The notes beneath the pieces were generated by a model that worked only from the letters and a program-made list of their open reading frames with translations, was not told the DNA's origin and made no database searches. From assembly GCF_030317105.1 (NCBI RefSeq), contig NZ_JASZYG010000005.1:186001-250000 (forward strand): a stretch of DNA of 64,000 nt. Reading direction: 5' to 3'. Of the stretch, positions 43,001 to 51,333 are shown piece after piece; positions within the stretch are counted from its first letter, which is position 1; every line of letters starts with the position of its first letter. Source of the DNA: Variovorax brevis (GTDB lineage: Bacteria > Pseudomonadota > Gammaproteobacteria > Burkholderiales > Burkholderiaceae_C). The position numbers and the translations under genes were made by a program.

Positions 43001-44101
43001 ATGAAAGTCGCTCTTGTTCACTACTGGTTGGTCGGCATGCGCGGAGGCGAGAAGGTCCTCGAAGTGCTGTGCGACCTGTACCCCGACGCAGACATCTTCA
43101 CGCTGGTGTGCGATCCGCAGGCCATTTCGGACAAGCTCAAGCGGCATCGCATCACCACGTCCTTCCTGCAAAAGATCGGCGGCGTGAAGCACTACCAGAA
43201 GATGCTTCCGCTGATGCCCTACGCGCTCGAGTCTTTCGACATGACGGGCTACGACCTGGTCATTTCCGTGGAGGCCGGCCCTGCCAAGGGCATCATTCCC
43301 GGCCCGGACGCCATGCACATCTGCATCTGCTGTTCGCCGATGCGCTACATCTGGGATTTGTATCCCCAGTACCGTGCATCGGCAGGTCCGCTGACGCGCG
43401 CCGTGATGTCGTTGACGGCGCCATCGCTGCGCCAATGGGACGTGAGCACCTCGCATCGCGTCGATCACTTCATCGCCATATCGGCCATCGTGGCCCGGCG
43501 CATCGAGAAGTACTACCGCCGCACTTCGCACATCGTCCATCCGCCGGTGAACCTGTCGCGCTTCACCCCTGTGGCGCAGGCGGGCGACTACTACCTTTGT
43601 GCGGGGCAAATCACGCCCTACAAGAGGATCGATATTGCCGTCGAGGCTTGCACGCGGATGGGCAAGCCACTCGTCGTCATCGGCGGAGGCGCGAGCCCTG
43701 CGCTGCGTCGCCTGGCCGGCCCGACGGTGGAGTTCCTGGGCGCGGTCGATGACGCGACCATGACGCACCACTTCGCACACTGCAAGGCCTTGCTGTTTCC
43801 GGGCGTGGAAGATTTCGGCATCGTTCCGCTGGAGGTGACGGCCAGTGGTCGGCCGGTCATCGCCTATGCCAAGGGCGGCGCACTGGAAACCGTGGTCGAA
43901 GGAAGCACGGGCCTGTTCTTCCACGAACAAAGCCCGGAGGCCATGATCGATGCGATCGAGCGCTTCGAAGCCGCGGCGGGCGCCTACTGCCCGGACGTGA
44001 TGCAGGCGCACGCGCGAACCTTCGACACGGAAGTGTTCAGGGCGCGGCTGTCCGAACACATCGACTCCCTGCTTGCCGGCCAACGGCGCCTTCCCGCCTG
44101 A
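43001..44101 (+). CDS. GT4 glycosyltransferase
   Basis: A 366-residue GT-B enzyme. MKVALVHYWLVGMRGGEKVL begins the acceptor domain. The donor domain has CAGQITPYKRIDIAVEAC and the nucleotide-sugar site FPGVEDFGIVPLEVTASGRP. It is of the WbaZ-like mannosyl/rhamnosyltransferase type. It begins 1 bp after the preceding stop and should extend the lipid-linked repeat unit at the cytoplasmic face. Confidence 0.92.
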   Translation: MKVALVHYWLVGMRGGEKVLEVLCDLYPDADIFTLVCDPQAISDKLKRHRITTSFLQKIGGVKHYQKMLPLMPYALESFDMTGYDLVISVEAGPAKGIIPGPDAMHICICCSPMRYIWDLYPQYRASAGPLTRAVMSLTAPSLRQWDVSTSHRVDHFIAISAIVARRIEKYYRRTSHIVHPPVNLSRFTPVAQAGDYYLCAGQITPYKRIDIAVEACTRMGKPLVVIGGGASPALRRLAGPTVEFLGAVDDATMTHHFAHCKALLFPGVEDFGIVPLEVTASGRPVIAYAKGGALETVVEGSTGLFFHEQSPEAMIDAIERFEAAAGAYCPDVMQAHARTFDTEVFRARLSEHIDSLLAGQRRLPA

Positions 44102-44113
44102 CGAGGCACACGC

Positions 44114-45607
44114 ATGGAATCGATCCCCATCGCCGTCTTCTGGTGCATTGCCGTGTGGACCTTGTTCCTTCCGCGGCAGGCGATGGTGTACCTGTTCTTC
44201 GCCTCCATGCCTTTCGGCTCCTTCGCGGCCATTCCCACGGAAGTGACCGGGGGCCTCACGCTGACGCCGACGCCGATTGTTGCCATCTTGCTGATCGTGC
44301 GGCAATTGGGCAGCCTGAGTGGCTTTGCGCAAGCACTCGACACCGCGTTGAAGCGGTCCGGTCTGCTCCTGCTGTTTCTCTTCTGGCTCGTGGCGGGCAT
44401 TGCGACCATGTTCATGCCGCGCTTCTTTTCGGGCACGGTTCAGATCGTGCCGGTGCGCGCCGGCGCGCTGTCGGACACCGCGCCCCTGGTGCCGACCGTG
44501 CAGAACATTTCGCAATTCGTGTACATCAGCATTTCGGTGCTGACGGTCTTCACCTTCGCGCGCATGCTGCGCGCAAAGTCCATGCGGCGGCACGCGCTGA
44601 TGGCGCTGTGCCTGGGTGCGGCGCTGACGGTTTTCACTGGCGGCCTCGATGTGGCGTCGCAGTATCTGCCGCTCCAGCCTGTTCTTGAACTCTTTCGCAC
44701 CGCGAGCTACGCCTTGCTCACGGACGTGGAAGTGCTGGACGTCAAGCGCGTCGTCGGGCTGATGCCGGAGGCATCGTCTTTCGGAAGCCTGGCGCTGGCC
44801 TTCCTGGCGTCGCTCTACTTCTTCCGGCGCGCGATGGCAAAGGGCGCGCTGCGCGATCGCGTGGTTCCCTTGTTGATGGGCGTGTTGCTGTTGATGGTGT
44901 GGCTGTCGACCTCGTCGGCGGCCTTCCTGGGGCTTGGTCTTTTTGTTGCCGCCGCAACGGCGGAGTGGTGCTGGCGCGTGTTGGCAGCGGGCCGCAACCC
45001 TTACCTTCGACGCGGAATCACCAACGAGTTCTGGCTGGGCGCCGTGGGGATATGCCTGTTCCTCCTGGTCATCCTTGCCGTTCCGCGGTTGTTCGCTCCC
45101 ATACAAGAGATGTTCGACGTGATGGTGCTGCAAAAGTCCACCACCGACTCCTTCGAGGAGCGCAGCATGTGGACGCAGGTGTCCCTGAACGCGCTGCTGG
45201 CGACCCATGGTCTTGGTGTTGGCCTGGGAGGCACGCGCGCCTCCAACTTTGCCGTCGCCATGGCCAGCAATGCGGGCGTGATCGGCGCGACCTTCTACTT
45301 CCTGTTCGTGTTCCAGACCCTGTTGATCCGCAAAGCAGCACGAGACGACGCACAAGGGCAAGCACTGCTGTCGGCCGTCCGCTGGTCCTACCTGCCCGCG
45401 TTCTTCTCCAGCTTGATGGTGGGCACCACGCCGGACTTCGGCTTGTTCAACGCGTTCTTCTACGGCTTTGCGGTGGCGATCGCAAGCAATGCCCTGGAGG
45501 CCACGGCGCAGGCGCCGCCCGCAACGGCGCGCCGCACGAACAACGCGTTGCGCCACCACCCGCAGCAGCGCCTGGTCATCCAACGGAGCGCGCATGCCGA
45601 CCGATGA
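44114..45607 (+). CDS. Wzy-type polysaccharide polymerase/ligase-like membrane protein
   Basis: A 497-residue membrane protein with about eleven hydrophobic segments and one larger periplasmic loop around residues 320-360 (MVLQKSTTDSFEERSMWTQV). The pattern with ATHGLGVGLGGTRASN just after the loop fits O-antigen polymerase/ligase proteins, which share little sequence. It lies between a glycosyltransferase and a flippase gene, which favours a Wzy role. Confidence 0.8.
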   Translation: MESIPIAVFWCIAVWTLFLPRQAMVYLFFASMPFGSFAAIPTEVTGGLTLTPTPIVAILLIVRQLGSLSGFAQALDTALKRSGLLLLFLFWLVAGIATMFMPRFFSGTVQIVPVRAGALSDTAPLVPTVQNISQFVYISISVLTVFTFARMLRAKSMRRHALMALCLGAALTVFTGGLDVASQYLPLQPVLELFRTASYALLTDVEVLDVKRVVGLMPEASSFGSLALAFLASLYFFRRAMAKGALRDRVVPLLMGVLLLMVWLSTSSAAFLGLGLFVAAATAEWCWRVLAAGRNPYLRRGITNEFWLGAVGICLFLLVILAVPRLFAPIQEMFDVMVLQKSTTDSFEERSMWTQVSLNALLATHGLGVGLGGTRASNFAVAMASNAGVIGATFYFLFVFQTLLIRKAARDDAQGQALLSAVRWSYLPAFFSSLMVGTTPDFGLFNAFFYGFAVAIASNALEATAQAPPATARRTNNALRHHPQQRLVIQRSAHADR

Positions 45608-47156
45608 ACGCCCGAGCATGGCCAGCCGCGCGGTCGGGGCCGGCGCGTGGACGGTCGGCACGCGGCTCGCCGCCAAGCTGATCGACCTGGCCATGCTTCT
45701 GTGCCTGGCGCGCTTCCTGGGGCCAGCGGAATTCGGCCTGGTGGCCATGGCGATGGCCGCGGTGTACATCGTCGAAGCCTTGTTCGAACTGCCCACGGCC
45801 GCCGCGCTGATTCGTGTGCCGGAACTGACGGCCGACATGCTGCACACGGCCTTCACGCTCAGCGTCCTGCGTGGGCTCTTCATCGCGCTGCTCCTGCTTG
45901 CGGTTGCCTGGCCGCTGGCGGCGTTCAACAACGAGCCGAGGCTGACCGGCTTGCTTGCGGTGCTGGCGTTGGCGCCGGTGATGCGTGGGCTGGTCAATCC
46001 GCGCATGGTGGAATATGCGCGCGCCTTCAACTTCCGTCCCGACGCGGTGATGGAGTTGTCCGGCAAGTCCGTTGCATTCGTCGTGTCGGTCGTCATCGCG
46101 GTCGTCACGCGAAGCTACTGGGCCATTGCGGCCGCCACCGTGTGTGCGCCGCTGGTGTCGGCGATCTTGTCGTACTTCATCGCACCCTTGCGCCTGCGCC
46201 TGACGCTTTCGCACTGGACGCAGTTCTCGAGCCTGGTGGGCTGGAACTTTCTCTCCCAGGTGTGCGCGGCCCTGAATTGGCAGATTGACCGGCTGCTGCT
46301 GCCGCGGCTCATCAGCGTGACGGCGTTCGGCCAGTACGCCATGGGCAAGCAGATATCGGAGATCCCCATCCAGGCCCTGATCCAGCCCCTGATTCGTCCG
46401 GCCATGGCGGCGATGGCCTCGGGCGGCGACGGCAGGGCTTCGCGCTATCTGCAGTTGTCCCGTGCCATCGCGCTCGTGATGGGCCCGGTCATCGGCGTTC
46501 TCTTGTTGTGGCCGGAGGCGCTGGTCCGAGTGGCGCTGGGGCCGGCCTGGGCGCCCGTTGCGGAGTGGTTGCGATGGATCAGCGCGGTCGCATGGCTCTC
46601 GCTGCCTTCCATGCTGATGGCACCCTTGGCCATGACCCTGGACCGCACACGCTGGGTGGCCATCCGCACCCTGATCGAATTGCTGGTCAGGCTGCCGCTG
46701 GTGTGGTTGGGCGCCGTGCAGTATGGCATTCCAGGCGCCATCGCCGGGAGTGCCATCGCCACCGTGGCGGGAACGCTGACCACGATGTTCATCGTGCGCC
46801 GCCTCATCGGCATCGGCTTGACGGCCCAGGTCATGACGCTGGCGAGGCCCATGCTGGCGATGCTTGTCGCAGGTGGGCTTCTGTGGTTCACGAAGCCCAT
46901 GCTGTTGGCCGCCTCCAGCACGGCTGGATTGCTGATGTGGGCCGTGCCCCTGGGCGTGCTGTATCTGCTGGTCTATGCACTGGTGGCCTGGCTGGCGTGG
47001 CGGCTGGCGGGTCGGCCGCCTGGATTGGAACAGCACTTGCTGAACATCATTCGCAAGCGATTCGCCGGGGCGCGGGCCAGTGGCAGCCCTTCGGCTGCCC
47101 GCATGCCAACGAGTCCGAATGACGCAATGGAGGCCCATGTCAAACAATCCCATTGA
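45594..47156 (+). CDS. Wzx-type oligosaccharide flippase
   Basis: A 520-residue protein of the MOP exporter superfamily with about fourteen membrane helices. ASRAVGAGAWTVGTRLAAKL leads into LARFLGPAEFGLVAMAMA, the usual N-terminus. The start ATG 45594 overlaps the polymerase gene by 14 bp and has GGAG six bases before it; ATG 45618 is a weaker choice. It should flip the finished lipid-linked repeat to the periplasm. Confidence 0.92.
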   Translation: MPTDERPSMASRAVGAGAWTVGTRLAAKLIDLAMLLCLARFLGPAEFGLVAMAMAAVYIVEALFELPTAAALIRVPELTADMLHTAFTLSVLRGLFIALLLLAVAWPLAAFNNEPRLTGLLAVLALAPVMRGLVNPRMVEYARAFNFRPDAVMELSGKSVAFVVSVVIAVVTRSYWAIAAATVCAPLVSAILSYFIAPLRLRLTLSHWTQFSSLVGWNFLSQVCAALNWQIDRLLLPRLISVTAFGQYAMGKQISEIPIQALIQPLIRPAMAAMASGGDGRASRYLQLSRAIALVMGPVIGVLLLWPEALVRVALGPAWAPVAEWLRWISAVAWLSLPSMLMAPLAMTLDRTRWVAIRTLIELLVRLPLVWLGAVQYGIPGAIAGSAIATVAGTLTTMFIVRRLIGIGLTAQVMTLARPMLAMLVAGGLLWFTKPMLLAASSTAGLLMWAVPLGVLYLLVYALVAWLAWRLAGRPPGLEQHLLNIIRKRFAGARASGSPSAARMPTSPNDAMEAHVKQSH

Positions 47157-48396
47157 TCAGATGCCGCTTGTCGTGAGCCAGGGCAGGGCCTTGCCCAGCC
47201 TGGTCATCAACGGCAAGTTCCTGCAGCGCGAAACGAGTCGATCCGGCGTCTATCGGGTGGCGCGCGAATTGTTGATGGCGCTGGATGCGCTGTTCGCCAG
47301 CAATCCGGCGCTAGCCGCGGCCGTGCCGTGCCGCGTGCTCGTGCCGCGCGGCCAGGACCCGAACCTGCGGCTGTCGCGCATTCGCGTGCAAAGCGGCCAT
47401 CGGCCGGGCGAGGTCGGGCCCTTGCTGCGCCGGCTCAACGGGGTGCTGTGGGAACAGCTGGTGCTTCCGCGTCTTGCCAGGGGCGAGACGCTTGTCAGCC
47501 TTTGCAACATGGGGCCGTTCGGGCATCGCGATGCCTTCACCATGGTCCATGACGCACAGGTCTACAGTTCGCCCGACTCCTATTCCCTGGCGTTCCGGAC
47601 CTGGTACCGCACGATGCTGCCCAGGCTCGGCCAACGCAACAAGGCCTTGCTGACGGTGTCCCAGTTTTCACGTGAGCAACTGGACCACTTCGGCGTGGCC
47701 GCTGCCGCGCAGATCCGCGTGATCCACAACGGATGCGACCACATCCTGAGGATTGCCCCGGATGACGCCAAGGTGGAAGCGGCCGGTCTGGCGGGCAAGC
47801 GCTACGTGGTCGCCTTGGCCAACACCCAGCCGCACAAGAACATCGCGGTGCTTTTGAAGGCCTTTCACTCGCCCGCGCTGCGCGACGTCACGCTGGTGCT
47901 CTTCGGGCCTGCGAAGCGCAAGGATTTCGAGCGCCTGGGCCACCCGGTCCCGCCCAACGCCATGTTCCTGGGATTCATCAGCGACGAAGAACTGTCGGGC
48001 CTGATCCGGCAGGCGAGCGCGCTGGCCTTTCCCTCGACCACGGAAGGCTTCGGGATTCCGCCGCTGGAGGCGATGGTGCTCGGGTGTCCGGTCATCGCCG
48101 CGCCTTGCGGCGCACTTCCCGAAGTCTGCGGCGACGCCGTGCTGTGGGCCGACGCCCACGACCCCGATCCATGGGTGAGCCAGATCGTGCGGATGTGCAC
48201 CGATGAAGCGCTTCGCCAAGACATGCGGCAACGTGGACGTGTGCACGCTGCGCATTTCACATGGGACAGGGCCGCGCGCTGCTTGCTCGAGACAGTGCTC
48301 GGGCAACCGTTGGCCGCCACCGGACTGATGAAGGCGGCGCCCACACCAGCTTCAGCGCCGATGCATCACCCGCTGCCGACGGAGCTTGCGCTGTGA
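47137..48396 (+). CDS. GT4 glycosyltransferase
   Basis: A 419-residue GT-B glycosyltransferase: INGKFLQRETSRSGVYRVAR at the N-terminus, VSQFSREQLDHFGV in the hinge, ALANTQPHKNIAVLLKAF and the donor-site EGFGIPPLEAMVLGCPVIAA in the C-terminal domain. GGAGG precedes ATG 47137 by four bases, inside the flippase gene end (20-bp overlap). Specificity unknown. Confidence 0.92.
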   Translation: MSNNPIDQMPLVVSQGRALPSLVINGKFLQRETSRSGVYRVARELLMALDALFASNPALAAAVPCRVLVPRGQDPNLRLSRIRVQSGHRPGEVGPLLRRLNGVLWEQLVLPRLARGETLVSLCNMGPFGHRDAFTMVHDAQVYSSPDSYSLAFRTWYRTMLPRLGQRNKALLTVSQFSREQLDHFGVAAAAQIRVIHNGCDHILRIAPDDAKVEAAGLAGKRYVVALANTQPHKNIAVLLKAFHSPALRDVTLVLFGPAKRKDFERLGHPVPPNAMFLGFISDEELSGLIRQASALAFPSTTEGFGIPPLEAMVLGCPVIAAPCGALPEVCGDAVLWADAHDPDPWVSQIVRMCTDEALRQDMRQRGRVHAAHFTWDRAARCLLETVLGQPLAATGLMKAAPTPASAPMHHPLPTELAL

Positions 48397-49400
48397 TGCC
48401 TCCAACGATTTCAGTGGTGCTCGCCACTTTCAACGGAGAGGCATTCCTGGAGAAGCAACTTGCCAGCCTGGCATGTCAAAGCAAGGCGCCTCTCGAGTTG
48501 ATCGTTTCGGACGACGGCTCCACCGATCGCACGAACGACATCATCGATCGATTCCGCCAGACCGCCCCGTTTCCGGTCATTCACCGGAAGAACCCCGTCG
48601 CAAAAGGCTTTCGGGAAAACTTTCTTGCGGCGGCTGGCTTGGCCAGCGGCGACTGGATTTCCTTTTGCGACCAGGACGATGTGTGGCGCGAAGACAAACT
48701 GGAGGTGTGCGCAAGGCACATGACGCAGCAGGGCGTCACGCAAATCGTGCATCAGGCCACCTTGATCGACGAAGACGATTGGCCCCTCGGGAGCTATGAC
48801 CAGGGCATCGTCGCGACGGCCGTCAAGGCGCAGCTTGCCTACGACGTGTGGTCGACGTTCTGGGGATTCTCGATGCTTGTGGACCGACGCATCCTGGGCC
48901 TTGTGCCGCCGGATCAGCGCTTCGTCGACTACATCGATGACCGCCATCTCATTGCGCATGACCGATGGGCTTTCTTTCTTGGCCAGACCTTGGGCAAGAC
49001 CGTGGAAATCGCGGAGCCATTGGCCGCATATCGCCAGCATGGAAAGAACATCTACGGAAAGTCGACCGGTCGATTGGTCAAGAAAACCGTCGAGGCGCTC
49101 AAGGCGGAGAACGCCGTGTATGTCGCGGCGACACGAAAGATGCTGCAACTGGTCGAAGCCATGCCTGCGGATACCGGGCGGGACTTTCCGTGCTTCGATC
49201 GAAAGAAGGCCGTGGATGTCTACGAACGGGCGCTGCGCCAACTGCAAGGAAGGGGCGCTGTCTACGACGGCAACCGGATTTCCGCCCTGTTCCGGAGCCT
49301 GGCCATGCTGGTGGGCGGAGGCTATCGCAACGCGCAAGACAGTTCGCTGCGCTGGCGCTCCTTTCTCAGGGACGTCATGGTGTCGGTCGCAAGACGCTAG
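48396..49400 (+). CDS. GT2 glycosyltransferase
   Basis: A 334-residue GT-A enzyme resembling rhamnosyltransferases: TISVVLATFNGEAFLEKQLA, LIVSDDGSTDRTNDII, then the metal site FCDQDDVWREDKLE and LIAHDRWAFFLG. Start and preceding stop overlap in TGATG. It acts on the cytoplasmic repeat unit. Confidence 0.92.
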   Translation: MPPTISVVLATFNGEAFLEKQLASLACQSKAPLELIVSDDGSTDRTNDIIDRFRQTAPFPVIHRKNPVAKGFRENFLAAAGLASGDWISFCDQDDVWREDKLEVCARHMTQQGVTQIVHQATLIDEDDWPLGSYDQGIVATAVKAQLAYDVWSTFWGFSMLVDRRILGLVPPDQRFVDYIDDRHLIAHDRWAFFLGQTLGKTVEIAEPLAAYRQHGKNIYGKSTGRLVKKTVEALKAENAVYVAATRKMLQLVEAMPADTGRDFPCFDRKKAVDVYERALRQLQGRGAVYDGNRISALFRSLAMLVGGGYRNAQDSSLRWRSFLRDVMVSVARR

Positions 49401-49423
49401 AAGCTGGAAAAGGCCACTGATTC

Positions 49424-50308
49424 ATGAATCTGAAAATCGCCATCGCCATCGCGACTGCCGGTCGGCGGGAATTGCTGGCCGACACCGTCCGCTTCCTCGC
49501 AAGACAGTCCCGACCTGCGGATGAATTGCTCATCTGCCCGGCGCGGCCCGAGGATCTTGAGCCCGCTTGCCTTGAGGGATTTCCTTCCCCCACCCGCATC
49601 GTCTCCGGGCCGATCGGCCTGCCGGCACAGCGCAACGCGCTGATCGACGCGACGGACGCGGATGTCATCGTCTTCTTTGACGACGACTTCCTGCCTGCCG
49701 ACGACTACCTGAAGGAAATCGAGAACTTGTTCAACGTGCAGGTGGACGTGGTCGTGGCGACCGGCAAGGTGTTGGCAGATGGCATCCTCGGCCCCGGATT
49801 GAGCTATGAGGAAGGGGCGCATTTTCTTGCACAGGCCGTTCCTGATTCAGCCCCTTCATCGCTCTCGCCAACGTACAACGCCTACGGCTGCAACATGGCG
49901 ATCCGGCTGGCACCGGTGCGCCTGCAAAACTATCGCTTCGACGAGCGATTGCCGCTGTATGGCTGGCTGGAAGACGTGGACTTTTCAAGGCAGCTCGCGC
50001 CGCATGGGCGCATCGTGAAAGCGAGCGTGCTCAAAGGGGTCCACCTGGGAACCAAGAAGTCCGGTCGAAGCCGGGGCAAGCCCTTGGGCTATTCGCAGGT
50101 GGCCAACCGCATTTACATCATGCGCAAGGGCCACATGTCGCCACGCCAGGCCTTCGAAGGAACCATGAAGAACATCCTTGCCAACCTGCTTCGCAGCCTG
50201 AGGCCGGAGCCCTGGGTCGACAGGCGGGGCCGATTGGCAGGCAACGTCCTGGCCCTGTGGGACTGGGTTCGGGGCCGCGTGGACCCCGGGCGCATTCTTC
50301 GCTTCTGA
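49424..50308 (+). CDS. GT2 glycosyltransferase
   Basis: A 294-residue GT-A glycosyltransferase: KIAIAIATAGRRELLADTVR, GLPAQRNALIDATDADVIVF with metal motif FFDDDFLPADDY, and the acceptor region LYGWLEDVDFSRQLAPHGR. Belongs to the same operon; sugar unknown. Confidence 0.9.
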   Translation: MNLKIAIAIATAGRRELLADTVRFLARQSRPADELLICPARPEDLEPACLEGFPSPTRIVSGPIGLPAQRNALIDATDADVIVFFDDDFLPADDYLKEIENLFNVQVDVVVATGKVLADGILGPGLSYEEGAHFLAQAVPDSAPSSLSPTYNAYGCNMAIRLAPVRLQNYRFDERLPLYGWLEDVDFSRQLAPHGRIVKASVLKGVHLGTKKSGRSRGKPLGYSQVANRIYIMRKGHMSPRQAFEGTMKNILANLLRSLRPEPWVDRRGRLAGNVLALWDWVRGRVDPGRILRF

Positions 50309-50320
50309 GGGATGGTGCCC

Positions 50321-51220
50321 ATGAAAGTGTCATTGGTCATGTCAACCCTCGGCAGGATTGACGAAGTTCTTCAGTTCGTCCTTGCGTTGGAGTTGCTTGA
50401 TTGCGACGACTTCGAATTGATCGTCGTTGACCAGAACGCCGATGAGCGCCTGCAGAAGGCGTGCAGCGCGTTGAACGTCAAATATCCGCTTCACTACATT
50501 CGAAGCCCCAACGCCAGAGGCCTCAGCCGCGGCCGCAACATTGGCATCGCAAGAGCCAGCGGCGACATCGTGTGCTTCCCCGATGACGATTGCCTGTATC
50601 CGCCCTCGTTGATCAAGAAAGTCCTGGCGCGATTCCATGAAACGGGTGCCGACATGGTGTGCGGGCGCGCTGCTGCGCCCGATGGCCGGTCCATCAATGG
50701 TCGGTTCGAAAAGACTGCGCAGCGAGTGACCTTGCGCAACGTGTTCACCACCCAGATTGAATGGGTGGTGTTCTTCAAGCGCCCGGTGCTCGAACAGCTC
50801 AAGGGCTACGACGAGGACATTGGCGTGGGCGCATCGACGCCCTGGCAAGCGTGCGAGGGCCCGGACATCACCATTCGAGCCCTCGAAGCCGGCTTCACCG
50901 TGTACTACGACCCGGAAGTCTTTGCCCATCATCCGGAACTCAATACGCATCAGCCCGACCGTGCCATGCGAGAAAAGGCGCGCGGCTACGCCAGGGGCAT
51001 GGGCCATGTCATCGCAAAACACGCTTGCGGATTCCTGTATTTGGCGAACTATCTCGTTCGGCCCGCAGGCGGCGCTTGCCTGTCGCTATTGAAGGGCAAA
51101 GCCGGCCGTGCCCTCTACTACTTGAACGTGGCCATCGGACGGGCCGAGGGCTACACCGGCATCTGCCTCGATGGCCATGGGCTTCGCAGACGAACGGCGA
51201 GCCTCAACAGCCATGTGTAG
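50321..51220 (+). CDS. GT2 glycosyltransferase
   Basis: A 299-residue GT-A glycosyltransferase: KVSLVMSTLGRIDEVLQFVL, LIVVDQNADERL, SRGRNIGIARASGDIVCFPD followed by DDDCLYPPS, and ACEGPDITIRALEAG. ATG 50321 has GAGGGA upstream at a workable distance; ATG 50312 is too close to it. Last gene of the plus-strand exopolysaccharide operon. Confidence 0.9.
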   Translation: MKVSLVMSTLGRIDEVLQFVLALELLDCDDFELIVVDQNADERLQKACSALNVKYPLHYIRSPNARGLSRGRNIGIARASGDIVCFPDDDCLYPPSLIKKVLARFHETGADMVCGRAAAPDGRSINGRFEKTAQRVTLRNVFTTQIEWVVFFKRPVLEQLKGYDEDIGVGASTPWQACEGPDITIRALEAGFTVYYDPEVFAHHPELNTHQPDRAMREKARGYARGMGHVIAKHACGFLYLANYLVRPAGGACLSLLKGKAGRALYYLNVAIGRAEGYTGICLDGHGLRRRTASLNSHV

Positions 51221-51333
51221 CCGGCTCGAATGAAAGCCGCCTTGCTCCCCGGGGCGCTGGATCATCACGGGCCGCCTTGGCCGAGCTGAATTCCGACAGC
51301 CCGCAGTCATGCAGCCATGCAGCCTATAGGCAA

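Noticed and set aside
42980..46108. A 1042-residue minus-strand open frame opposite the exopolysaccharide genes
   Set aside because: It is basic, His/Arg/Gln-rich and antisense to genes with clear domains; high GC makes such shadow frames common.
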